A stretch of 64,000 nt of DNA from Pseudorhodoferax sp. Leaf265 (GTDB lineage: Bacteria > Pseudomonadota > Gammaproteobacteria > Burkholderiales > Burkholderiaceae_C), in the NCBI RefSeq assembly GCF_001422365.1, contig NZ_LMMT01000014.1:56344-120343 (forward strand), given 5' to 3'. The translations under genes were made by a program, and so were the position numbers. Shown one piece after another: positions 48,661 to 56,471 of the stretch. Below the pieces are notes generated by a model. It was not told the DNA's origin. It did no database searches and saw only the letters and a list, made by a program, of their open reading frames with translations. How positions within the stretch are numbered: position 1 is the stretch's first letter; every line of letters begins with the position of its first letter.

Positions 48661-49065
48661 TCACTGGCCCATCTGCAGTGTCTTGAGCAGCAGCGTCTTG
48701 GCCGTGTTCATGACTTCCACGTTGTTCTGATAGGAGCGCGAGGCCGAGATCATGTTGACCATCTCCTCGACCGCGTTGACGTTGGAGTGCGTGACGTAGC
48801 CCTCCGCGTCGGCCAGCGGATGGTTCGGGTCCAGCACCTTGCGCGCCGGCGCATCGCTTTCGGTCACCTGGCGCACGGCCACGCCGGCGGCGCTGTCGGC
48901 GCCCATCAGCGTGGTCTGGAACACCACCTGGCGCGCCTTGTAGGGCTGCGCGTCGGGGCCGGCCACGGCGTCGACGTTGGCCAGGTTGGAGGCCACCACG
49001 TTGAGCCGCTGCGACTGGGCGCTGATGCCGCTGCCCGAGACGCCGAAGATCGAGAACATCGACAT
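48661..49065 (-). CDS. flgC: Flagellar proximal rod protein FlgC
   Basis: The 134-residue product starts MSMFSIFGVSGSGISAQSQR and has LNVVASNLANVDAVAGPDAQ near 22, PYKARQVVFQT, and a C-terminal HSNVNAVEEMVNMISASRSY. This is the full FlgC pattern. The product joins FlgB in the proximal rod. It lies 11 bases after flgB. Confidence 0.96.
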   Translation of the reverse strand: MSMFSIFGVSGSGISAQSQRLNVVASNLANVDAVAGPDAQPYKARQVVFQTTLMGADSAAGVAVRQVTESDAPARKVLDPNHPLADAEGYVTHSNVNAVEEMVNMISASRSYQNNVEVMNTAKTLLLKTLQMGQ

Positions 49066-49076
49066 GGCGAAGCTCC

Positions 49077-49502
49077 TTATTGCCCCTGGATGGCCGTGAG
49101 CATGGTCTTGGCCTGGCCGTTGATGAAGCGCAGCGCGGCCTCGTAGCGCACGGTGTTGTCGACGAAGTTGGCGCGCTCGCGGTCCAGGTCGACCGTGTTC
49201 TGGTCCAGGTTGGGCTGGGCCTGCACGCTGTAGCCGAGTTCGGGGTCGTTCTGGTGCGACAGCTCGCCGATGCGAGAGAACGGCAGGTGGCCGGCCGCGG
49301 TGCGGGCCTGGCCGGTGGAGACCACGTAGCCCTTGTCGCCCTGCATCACGCCCTTGAGCGCGTCGCCGAACTTGTAGTCGCGTGCCACGAAGCCGGGGGT
49401 GTCCACGTTGGCGATGTTGCTGGCGATGGTGCGCTGGCGTTCCGAGCGCAGCAGCAGGGCGCGGGCCTGGAAATCCAGCGTGCCGGTCAATTTGTCCAAC
49501 AT
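49077..49502 (-). CDS. flgB: Flagellar proximal rod protein FlgB
   Basis: The 141-residue product has TIASNIANVDTPGFVARDYK near residue 25 and the C-terminal VRYEAALRFINGQAKTMLTA. It is the first gene of the flgBCDEFGHIJ(KL) cluster. GAGGTG lies 6 bases upstream of ATG 49502 and decides against the ATG at 49508. The 192-base gap to divergent flgA must hold the class II promoter, but no convincing FlhDC box was recognised by eye. Confidence 0.95.
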   Translation of the reverse strand: MLDKLTGTLDFQARALLLRSERQRTIASNIANVDTPGFVARDYKFGDALKGVMQGDKGYVVSTGQARTAAGHLPFSRIGELSHQNDPELGYSVQAQPNLDQNTVDLDRERANFVDNTVRYEAALRFINGQAKTMLTAIQGQ

Positions 49503-49694
49503 GGGCATCACCTCGTGCAATGGTTGGCTCCGCCAGGGGTGCGGGCGGAGCAGGGGGTGCCGGGAATTGTGGAAGTCCGCCGGCCGTGCGAAACCGGGAT
49601 GAGGGCCGTGTTTGGCGGGCAGTTCGCGGCTTCGCGCGGCGGTGGGCTGCCTACAGTTGCGGTTGTCCCATTCATGCTTGCAGGAGGTATCCCC

Positions 49695-50396
49695 ATGGGC
49701 TTTGCTCGAAGGCTGTGCCAGGCCGGGCTGCCGCTGCTGGCAGCGCTGTGTGCCCCTGCCTGGGCGCAATACGAACAGATCAGCCAGCAATGGGTGGACC
49801 AGGCGCTGGCCCAGCTGCCGGCCGACGCCAAGGGCCCGCTGCGCATGGAAGTCAGCGTGGGCGCGCTGGACAGCCGGCTCAAGCTGGCGGCCTGCGCCCA
49901 GGTCGAACCGTATCTGCCGCCCCACACCCGGCTGTGGGGCCGCACGCGGCTGGGCCTGCGCTGCGTCGATGGCGCCACGCGCTGGAGCGTGTTCCTGCCG
50001 ATCACGGTCAAGGCCTTCGGGCCGGCCTGGATGCTGCGCGGGCCGGTGGCCCAGGGCGCGGTGCTGACGGCCGACGATGCCGAGCAGGGCGAGGTCGATT
50101 GGGCCGAAGACCGCTCGCCCGTGCTGGCCGATCCGGCGCTGTGGGTCGGCCAGATCGCCACGCGCAGCTACATGCCCGGCCAGGCCATCCGCCAGTCCAT
50201 GGTGCGCGCGCCGCTGGCCTTCCAGGCCGGCGCCCAGGTGCGCGTGGTGGCCCAGGGCTCGGGCTTCTCGATCAGTTCGGACGGACAGGCGCTGACGGTC
50301 GGCGTGGTCGGGCAGGCGGCTCGTGTGCGCATGGACAACGGCCGCATCCTGACCGGCACGGTACTGGATGCGCGCACAGTCGAACTGTCCATGTGA
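49695..50396 (+). CDS. flgA: Flagellar P-ring assembly chaperone FlgA
   Basis: The 233-residue product has a signal peptide (LCQAGLPLLAALCAPAWA, residues 7-24). A SAF-domain region follows: CVDGATRWSVFLPITVKAFG near residue 93, GPVAQGAVLTADDAEQGEVD near 118, and a C-terminal GVVGQAARVRMDNGRILTGT ending with VELSM. It escorts FlgI in the periplasm. AGGAGG lies 8 bases before the ATG. It is read opposite to flgB and is followed by flgM after 102 bases. Confidence 0.93.
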   Translation: MGFARRLCQAGLPLLAALCAPAWAQYEQISQQWVDQALAQLPADAKGPLRMEVSVGALDSRLKLAACAQVEPYLPPHTRLWGRTRLGLRCVDGATRWSVFLPITVKAFGPAWMLRGPVAQGAVLTADDAEQGEVDWAEDRSPVLADPALWVGQIATRSYMPGQAIRQSMVRAPLAFQAGAQVRVVAQGSGFSISSDGQALTVGVVGQAARVRMDNGRILTGTVLDARTVELSM

Positions 50397-50429
50397 CCCC
50401 GTTTTGCCAAGGAATTCGCATGCCGGCCC

Positions 50430-50456
50430 TCAAGTCGCTCCTGGAACTGCCGATAG
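50430..50456 (+). promoter_or_regulatory. Sigma-28 (FliA) promoter for flgM
   Basis: TCAAGTCG (50430-50437), an 11-base spacer and GCCGATAG (50449-50456) match the FliA consensus (TAAAGTTT-N11-GCCGATAA) at the -10 in 7 of 8 positions and with ideal spacing. It lies 42 bases before the flgM start, so flgM and flgN can be made as late, class III genes. Confidence 0.82.
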
Positions 50457-50498
50457 CATCAGCACGATGCCCTTTTCACAGGGGCGATGGAGAGTGCA

Positions 50499-50831
50499 AT
50501 GAAGATCGGACAGACGCCCGACCCGAACCCGGGAATCCCCCCGGCCAAGCGGCCCGGGCCAGAAACGGAAGCCGCCGCCCAGGCGAAGGCGGCCGCTGTC
50601 CGCACGCCCGCGGCCACGCCGGGCGCTTCGGTGAGCGTCTCCACATTGGGCAAGACGCTGGAAGCCACGCGCCGCGCGGATGCCGGCGACGTCGACCAGG
50701 CCAAGGTCGACGAGATCAAGGCAGCGATTGCGGACGGCAGCTACCAGATCAACCCCGAAGCCATTGCCGACAAGATGCTCGCCAACGCGCAGGAAATGCT
50801 GCAGCCCAAGCGCGGCACCGGCAACCACTGA
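50499..50831 (+). CDS. flgM: Anti-sigma-28 factor FlgM
   Basis: The 110-residue product has the expected disordered, Ala/Pro-rich N-terminal half and the helical C-terminal sigma-binding part (DVDQAKVDEIKAAIADGSYQ near residue 63, then INPEAIADKMLANAQEML). It holds FliA inactive until the hook is finished and is then exported. GGAGAG sits 6 bases upstream of ATG 50499, favouring it over the ATG at 50487. It is driven by a sigma-28 promoter and is followed by flgN after 33 bases. Confidence 0.93.
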   Translation: MKIGQTPDPNPGIPPAKRPGPETEAAAQAKAAAVRTPAATPGASVSVSTLGKTLEATRRADAGDVDQAKVDEIKAAIADGSYQINPEAIADKMLANAQEMLQPKRGTGNH

Positions 50832-50864
50832 GGCCCGGCCGCGGCCTGAACCGGAGCCACCGCC

Positions 50865-51236
50865 ATGGTGGCTGACATCTTTCTCCACCAGCTCGCCGAG
50901 GCCGAGGCGCAGCTCGATTCCCTGACCCATTTGTTGCTGCAAGGCGATGCGCCTGCCTATGAGGCCGGCGCGTTGGCGTTCCGGCAGGCCCTGGTGCAGC
51001 TGGCCCATGCCGCGGCCGACCAGCCCACGCCGGTGCCGGACGCCGTGGCCGTGCGGCTGGCGCAACTGGCGCGTGCGCTGGTGCAGCAGCGCGACCAACT
51101 GGCGCGCCGTGCCGTGGTGGTGGCGCGCAGCCTGGCCGTGGTGCTGCCGCAGACGCAGCCGACCTACCAGGCGCCGGGGCGGCGGGCCGGCTTCAGCGGC
51201 GCGGCGCCGCAGATCTATTCGGCACCGGCGCGCTGA
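50865..51236 (+). CDS. flgN: FlgN-like export chaperone
   Basis: The 123-residue, mostly helical product carries Leu/Gln-rich heptads (FLHQLAEAEAQLDSLTHLLL near residue 5, LAQLARALVQQRDQLARRAV near 65) and a Pro/Gln-rich tail (QPTYQAPGRRAGFSG). Sequence conservation with FlgN is low, but length, helical pattern and position directly after flgM fit the FlgK/FlgL-specific chaperone. Called mainly on context. Confidence 0.75.
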   Translation: MVADIFLHQLAEAEAQLDSLTHLLLQGDAPAYEAGALAFRQALVQLAHAAADQPTPVPDAVAVRLAQLARALVQQRDQLARRAVVVARSLAVVLPQTQPTYQAPGRRAGFSGAAPQIYSAPAR

Positions 51237-51251
51237 GCGGGTCCAATGCCG

Positions 51252-51296
51252 GCATGCAAAAACGCCCTGCACCGCAGGGCGTTCTGCTTTGCATGC
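51252..51296. terminator. Strong two-sided hairpin between flgN and fliA
   Basis: A perfect 10-bp stem (AACGCCCTGC / GCAGGGCGTT, loop ACC, 51261-51283) is nested inside a second arm pair GCATGCAAA / TTTGCATGC (51252-51260 and 51288-51296). A-runs precede and T-rich bases follow on each strand. It sits between convergent flgN and fliA stops, so it can end both transcripts. Confidence 0.8.
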
Positions 51297-51315
51297 GCGG
51301 CACTGTGGCGAGCGC

Positions 51316-52029
51316 TCAGTGCGCCCGCATCTTGGCGCGCAGCCGTGCCACGGACTGGCTGTGCAGCTGGCACACGCGCGATTCGGTGACGCCCAGAACG
51401 GCGGCGATTTCCTTGAGGTTGAGGTCCTTCTCGTAGTACATGCTCATGATGTACTGCTCGCGCTCGGGCAGCGACTTGATGGCCTCGACCAGCGCGCTGC
51501 GCAGGCGCTCGTTGCGCAGCAGGTTCAGCGGGTCGGCCTCGGTGTCGCCGGTGTGGCGGTCGAGAAAACCCTCGGCGTCTTCGTCGCCACCCATGTCCTC
51601 CAGGTACACGAGCTGGGTGCCACGCACCTTGTTCAGCAACTCCTGGTACTCGTCCAGCGCCATGCCGAGTTCGGCAGCGATCTCGGACTCCTTGGCGCTG
51701 CGGCCCAGGCGCTGCTCCACGCGCTGCACGGCGCGTTCGATGTCCTTCTGGCTCTTGCGCGAGCCGCGCGACATCCAGTCGCCCTCGCGCAGCTCGTCGA
51801 TCATGGCGCCGCGGATGCGCTGGGTCGCGAAGGTCTCGAACTGCACGCCCTGCGCCGCCTCGTAGCGCGTCAGCGCCTCGGACAGGCCGATCATGCCGAC
51901 CTGGATCAGGTCGTCCAGCTCCACATTCGCCGGCAGCTTGGCGATCATGTGGTGCGCCAGGCGGCGCACCAGCGGCACGTACTGCCGGATCATGTGCTCG
52001 CGGTCGAGTTGGCCTTTGGCGGTGTACAT
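51316..52029 (-). CDS. fliA: RNA polymerase sigma-28 factor FliA
   Basis: The 237-residue product has region 2 (YVPLVRRLAHHMIAKLPANV near residue 18, DDLIQVGMIGLSEALTRYEA near 40, then FETFATQRIRGAMIDELREG), region 3 near 100, and region 4 (LPEREQYIMSMYYEKDLNLK near 185, then EIAAVLGVTESRVCQLHSQS). This is the flagellar sigma factor for late genes. It lies downstream of flhF and the FlhG-like gene, and close to its anti-sigma gene flgM on the opposite strand. Confidence 0.96.
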   Translation of the reverse strand: MYTAKGQLDREHMIRQYVPLVRRLAHHMIAKLPANVELDDLIQVGMIGLSEALTRYEAAQGVQFETFATQRIRGAMIDELREGDWMSRGSRKSQKDIERAVQRVEQRLGRSAKESEIAAELGMALDEYQELLNKVRGTQLVYLEDMGGDEDAEGFLDRHTGDTEADPLNLLRNERLRSALVEAIKSLPEREQYIMSMYYEKDLNLKEIAAVLGVTESRVCQLHSQSVARLRAKMRAH

Positions 52030-52106
52030 GTCAGTCGCCTCCCGCCGCCGGCAAGCGGTGATGGGCGTGGTGGACAGTGGAGGTGGAGCGTACGCGCAAT
52101 TGCACC

Positions 52107-52835
52107 TCAGGCCATGAAGGGAACGGCGCCGTTCTCGAGCAGGCGCAGCGCCAGCCGGCGCACGTCGTCGCTGCGTTGCTCGGCTTGCGGTTCACTGCGC
52201 ACGGTGATCATGTCGGTCTCGCAGCCCAGGAAGGTCAGGGCGCATTTTTGCAGACTTCGGCCGGTCGTACGGGCCAATTGGTCCGCGTTGCGGAGCGACG
52301 AAGTGATCAGCGAGACCAGCGTGGGTGCCAGCCGGCCTTCCTGCTGGAATTGCTTGAGCGTGCGGTAGCCGCGCAGCAGCGCATGGCGGCCGGGGGCCAC
52401 GGCGAGCACCGGCTGCGCCGCGCTGCCGGCCAGCACCGGGATCAGCAGCTCGGCGCGGGCATAGACCACCAGCACGCCGCAGCCCTGGAACAGCGATCCG
52501 AGCAGGTCCAGCGGCCGCGGCCGGGCCTGCCCCAGCGCGCGCAGGCCGACGGCGGCGGGCATCACGGCCCAGTCGGAGTCCTCGGTCGCCCCCAGCGCGC
52601 CCCAGGGCGTGTGCTGCATGAGGTCGACCAGGCCGGGATGCGCGGGGGATTCCAGGCTGGTGCCGTCCAGCACCACGGGCGGATAGCCGTAGCTCTGGAG
52701 CGCCTGGCACAGCTGCCACAGCAAGGCCTGCTCGTACCGCTCCTCGCCCTGGCTGACCAGCGTGATGAGCCGGGCCGGCGCGGGCGGGCGGGCCTGGCGC
52801 AGGCTGGCGCCCTGGTCGGCGAAGGCATCAAGCAT
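52107..52835 (-). CDS. FlhG-like protein lacking the ATPase P-loop
   Basis: The 242-residue product occupies the flhG position between flhF and fliA. Its N terminus is MLDAFADQGASLRQA, where DQGASLR matches the DQAxxLR motif of FlhG/YlxH that stimulates FlhF GTPase. LITLVSQGEERYEQALLWQL near residue 23 aligns with the place of the MinD/FlhG Walker A (SGKGGVGKT), but no Gly-Lys-Thr is present. SYGYPPVVLDGTS near 48 matches the strand that carries the second Asp motif. So it looks like an FlhG whose ATPase site decayed while its FlhF-facing helix stayed. ATG 52835 overlaps the flhF stop by 8 bases; a GTG at 52865 is a longer option. Confidence 0.72.
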   Translation of the reverse strand: MLDAFADQGASLRQARPPAPARLITLVSQGEERYEQALLWQLCQALQSYGYPPVVLDGTSLESPAHPGLVDLMQHTPWGALGATEDSDWAVMPAAVGLRALGQARPRPLDLLGSLFQGCGVLVVYARAELLIPVLAGSAAQPVLAVAPGRHALLRGYRTLKQFQQEGRLAPTLVSLITSSLRNADQLARTTGRSLQKCALTFLGCETDMITVRSEPQAEQRSDDVRRLALRLLENGAVPFMA

Positions 52836-54396
52836 GGGCACGCTCGCCACGCAGCGGGGCCGCACCTGCCGTGGAGAAGATGAAGCTCAGGTCGGCCGCC
52901 TTGGGGTCGTAGGCCGAGCGCACATTGCTGCGCATGGAGGCGGCCACCAGCTTGGCCGCATCGGCGCGCTCGAAGTCCTCGGGCACGCGCTGGCCGTTGC
53001 AGATGCCGCGCACCAGCAGCTGGTGGCGGATCGTGGCATCCAGCGCCGGGCCCAGCTTCACGGCCTCGTCCACCTTGGACAGGATGGTCTGCTGTACGCC
53101 GCCGGTCTTGAAGGCGCCCATCACGTCGTCCAACTGGTCGCCCTGGCCGCCGGCGTTGACCACCAGCAGCCGCTGCACGCCGGGCAGGTCCAGCATGTCC
53201 AGCATGCCTTGCTTGCGCGGGTCGCGTGGGGCCACGCCGGTGGTGTCGACCAGCACCATCTTCTTGTTGGCCAGCAGGCCCAGCAGGTCCTGCAGCGCGG
53301 CCCGGTCGTGCGCGAGGTGCGCCACCACGCCCAGCATGCGGCCGTAGCTGCGCAGCTGCTCGTGCGCGCCCACGCGGTAGGTGTCCAGCGTGATCAGGCC
53401 CACGCTGGCCGCGCCATGCTCCTGCACGCAATGCGCGGCGAGCTTGGCGGCCGTGGTGGTCTTGCCCACGCCGGTGGCGCCGACCAGCGCGAACACGCCG
53501 CCTTCGGTGTAGAGCGGCGCAGCCTGGGCGTCGGTGTGCAGGTTGCGCTGCAGCACCTCGATGATCCAGTGCACGGCCTCGGCCGCGGAGAAGTCCGCGG
53601 GCATGCGTTCCAGCAGCGCGCGCGCCAGGCTCGGCGAGTAGCCGGCACGGATCAGCTTGAGCATGAGGTTGGACTGGATCGGGTCCTGCTTGGCCTGGCC
53701 CAGCCAGGCCAGCGTGCTGAAGCGTTCCTCGATCATCTCCTTCATGGCCTGCAGCTCGTCCACGATGCCTTGCGAGGCCGGCGCCGCCACGGGGGCGGCG
53801 GGGCCGGACTGCGGCCGGGTGCGCAGCACTTCCTTCACGAAGGGCAGGGCATGCGGCGTGGCCTTGGCAGCCACCGGTTTGGCCTGGACAGCGGCCTGCG
53901 CCGCGTTCGCGGCCTCGAGCCGTTCGGCCAGCTGCGCGAGCTGCGCCGAGGCGGCCGGCTTGCGCAGCGTCTGCACCTCGCGCTCGGCACGCTCGGACAG
54001 CGTGGCGGGCTTGGCGATGATGGGCGCGATGGGGGCGCGGGGTGCCACCGCGGGCTTGGCCGGTGCGGCCGTGCTGCCCATGGCCTCGTGGCGGCGGCGC
54101 AGCATGCGCTCGCGCACATAGTCCTGGAACGACAGCGTGCTCATGGCCAACTGCTCGGCGTCTTCGGCCACGGGCGTTTTCTCAGCGGCCATGGCCGTGC
54201 GGCGCGGGGCGGGCCGGGCCGGTGTGGCCGCGGCCTGCTCGGGCGGCGTGCCGACGGTGTCTTCGGCCGTGGCCATGACCTCCACGCCGGTGGCGGTCTG
54301 GCGGTTGGACAGGATCAGCGTGCCCTCACCGAATGCCATCCGGGCCTTGGCCAGGGCTTCGCGCGAGGTCGCGGCGGTAAAGCGTTGGATGTTCAA
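52828..54396 (-). CDS. flhF: SRP-type GTPase FlhF
   Basis: The 522-residue product starts MNIQRFTAATSREALAKARM and then has a long variable B region (Ala/Pro-rich, to about residue 200), the N domain, and the G domain with P-loop VGATGVGKTTTAAKL near 303. DTYRVGAHEQLRSYGRML near 340, VDTTGV near 390 and ILSKVDEAVKLG near 435 are also present. FlhF sets the site and number of polar flagella. The ATG overlaps the flhA stop (ATGA); the FlhG-like gene follows. Confidence 0.94.
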   Translation of the reverse strand: MNIQRFTAATSREALAKARMAFGEGTLILSNRQTATGVEVMATAEDTVGTPPEQAAATPARPAPRRTAMAAEKTPVAEDAEQLAMSTLSFQDYVRERMLRRRHEAMGSTAAPAKPAVAPRAPIAPIIAKPATLSERAEREVQTLRKPAASAQLAQLAERLEAANAAQAAVQAKPVAAKATPHALPFVKEVLRTRPQSGPAAPVAAPASQGIVDELQAMKEMIEERFSTLAWLGQAKQDPIQSNLMLKLIRAGYSPSLARALLERMPADFSAAEAVHWIIEVLQRNLHTDAQAAPLYTEGGVFALVGATGVGKTTTAAKLAAHCVQEHGAASVGLITLDTYRVGAHEQLRSYGRMLGVVAHLAHDRAALQDLLGLLANKKMVLVDTTGVAPRDPRKQGMLDMLDLPGVQRLLVVNAGGQGDQLDDVMGAFKTGGVQQTILSKVDEAVKLGPALDATIRHQLLVRGICNGQRVPEDFERADAAKLVAASMRSNVRSAYDPKAADLSFIFSTAGAAPLRGERAHA

Positions 54397-56471
54397 TTTG
54401 CACCTCTGAGGATGGGGCCGATACGGATGGAATGCGTTTCAGGGATTTCGCTGTGCCCCAGCACCTGCAGCCGGGGCGCGACGCGCCGCACCAGGCGCGA
54501 GATGGCGTTGCGGATCTGGTCGGGCACCAAGAGGCAGGCCGGCACGCCGAGCTCTTCCTGGCGCATGGCGACGTCGGCCGCGTTCTTGGTCAAGAGCTCG
54601 GCCACGTTCGGGTCCAGCGAGGGGCCGGCGGCGTTGCCCAGGGCCTGGACCAGCAGGCGCTCGAGCGCAGGTTCGATGGCGATCACGTTGAGTTCGCGCG
54701 TCGGGCCGTAGATCTGCTGCACGATGGCCGGGGCCAGCGCGATGCGCACGCGGCGCGCCAACTCCAGCGGGTCGCTCACGCTGCCGGCATGCTCGGCCAG
54801 CGATTCGACGATGCTGCGGATGTCGCGGATGTGCACGGACTCTTCGAGCAGCAGCTGCAGCACCTTCTGGAACGCGGCCAGCGGCACCATCTTCGGTACC
54901 ACTTCCTCGATCAGTTTGGGAGCCAGGCGCGTCACGTGTTCCACCAGTTGCTGGGTCTCGGTGCGGCTGAGCAGACGGGCCGCCTGCACCTGCATCAAGT
55001 GTGACAAGTGGGTGGCCATCACGGTCTCCGAATCAACGACCGTAAAGCCGGCCAATTGCGCGGCTTCCTTCTGGCGCTCGTCGATCCAGTGGGCTGGCAG
55101 GCCGAAGGCCGGGTCGGTGGTGGCGGTGCCGATCAAGGGCGTGCTGATGCCGCCCGGGTTGATGGCCAGGTACATGCCCGGATAGGCCTCGCCCTCGCCG
55201 ACCACCACGCCGCGCAGTGTGATCCGGTAGGCGCTGGGTTTGAGTTCCAGGTTGTCGCGCACGTGCACGGCCGGCGGCAGGAAGCCCACCTCCTGCGCGA
55301 ACTTGCGGCGCACGCCCTTGATGCGGTTGAGCAGGTCGCCCTGGCGGGTCTTGTCGACCAGCGTGATGAGCCGGTAGCCCAGCTCCAGCCCCAGCAGGTC
55401 CACGGGCTGCAGGTCGTCCCAGCTGGCTTCGTTGTCGGCCGGTGCCGGCGGCGGGCCGGCCACCAGCAAGCCCTCCTTGGGCTTGTTGGCCATGCGCCAG
55501 GCCAGGTAGCCCAGCACCGAAGCCACGCCCAGGAACACCACGTGCGGCATGTTGGGCACCAGGCCCAGCAGCGCCAGGATGCCGGCCACGATGCCCAGCG
55601 CGCGCGGCGAGTCGAACATCTGCGCGACGATCTGCTTGCCGATGTCCTTGTCCTTGCCCACGCGCGAGACCACCATGGCGGCCGCCACGGAGATCAACAG
55701 GCCCGGAATCTGCGCCACCAGCGCGTCGCCGACCGCCAGCAGGATGTAGCTGTCGGCGGCCTGGCCGGCCGACAGGCCGTGCTGCAGCATGCCGATGGCG
55801 AAGCCGCCGACGATGTTGATGACCAGGATCAGGATGGCGGCGATGGCGTCGCCACGCACGAACTTGCTGGCGCCGTCCATGGAGCCGAAGAACTCGGCTT
55901 CCTCGGCCACCTCGGCGCGGCGGCGCTTGGCCTCCTTGTCGTCGATGAGGCCGGCATTGAGGTCGGCGTCCACCGCCATCTGCTTGCCGGGCATGGCGTC
56001 CAGCGTGAAGCGGGCCGAGACCTCGGCGATGCGCTCGGCGCCCTTGGTGATCACGATGAAGTTGATCACGACCAGCACCAGGAACACGATCAGGCCGACT
56101 GCGAAGTTGCCGCCGATCAGGAAGTGGCCGAAGGCCTCGATCACCGCGCCGGCCGCACCCGCGCCGGTGTGGCCTTCCATGAGCACCACACGCGTGGTGG
56201 CCACGTTCAGCGACAGCCGCATCAGCGTGGTCAGCAGCAGCACGGCCGGGAAGGCCGAGAAATCCAGCGGCCGCACCATGTAGGCCGCCACCATCATCAC
56301 CATCAGCGCCATCGCGATGTTGATGGTGAAGAAGGTGTCCAGCATCCATGTCGGGATCGGCAGCACCATGAGCGAGAGGATCGCCACCACCAGCACCGGT
56401 GCGGCGATGCCGCGCACATGCGTGCTGTGGCGTTGCAGCGAGGCGAGCAGGGCTTGCGGAGAGGTCGGCAT
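54393..56471 (-). CDS. flhA: Flagellar type III export gate protein FlhA
   Basis: The 692-residue product has eight N-terminal membrane helices (APVLVVAILSLMVLPIPTWM near residue 20 onward). The FHIPEP loop region is represented by RFTLDAMPGKQMAVDADLNA near 151, then GLIDDKEAKRRRAEVAEEAE. The large cytoplasmic domain reaches a C terminus with the linker and SD domains (EIPETHSIRIGPILRG end). It is the main export gate. The start overlaps the flhB stop by one base. Confidence 0.96.
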   Translation of the reverse strand: MPTSPQALLASLQRHSTHVRGIAAPVLVVAILSLMVLPIPTWMLDTFFTINIAMALMVMMVAAYMVRPLDFSAFPAVLLLTTLMRLSLNVATTRVVLMEGHTGAGAAGAVIEAFGHFLIGGNFAVGLIVFLVLVVINFIVITKGAERIAEVSARFTLDAMPGKQMAVDADLNAGLIDDKEAKRRRAEVAEEAEFFGSMDGASKFVRGDAIAAILILVINIVGGFAIGMLQHGLSAGQAADSYILLAVGDALVAQIPGLLISVAAAMVVSRVGKDKDIGKQIVAQMFDSPRALGIVAGILALLGLVPNMPHVVFLGVASVLGYLAWRMANKPKEGLLVAGPPPAPADNEASWDDLQPVDLLGLELGYRLITLVDKTRQGDLLNRIKGVRRKFAQEVGFLPPAVHVRDNLELKPSAYRITLRGVVVGEGEAYPGMYLAINPGGISTPLIGTATTDPAFGLPAHWIDERQKEAAQLAGFTVVDSETVMATHLSHLMQVQAARLLSRTETQQLVEHVTRLAPKLIEEVVPKMVPLAAFQKVLQLLLEESVHIRDIRSIVESLAEHAGSVSDPLELARRVRIALAPAIVQQIYGPTRELNVIAIEPALERLLVQALGNAAGPSLDPNVAELLTKNAADVAMRQEELGVPACLLVPDQIRNAISRLVRRVAPRLQVLGHSEIPETHSIRIGPILRGAN

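Noticed and set aside
52107..52835. Canonical MinD/FlhG ATPase
   Set aside because: No Walker A GKT/GKS is present at the expected place; only the N-terminal activator motif and strand pattern remain.
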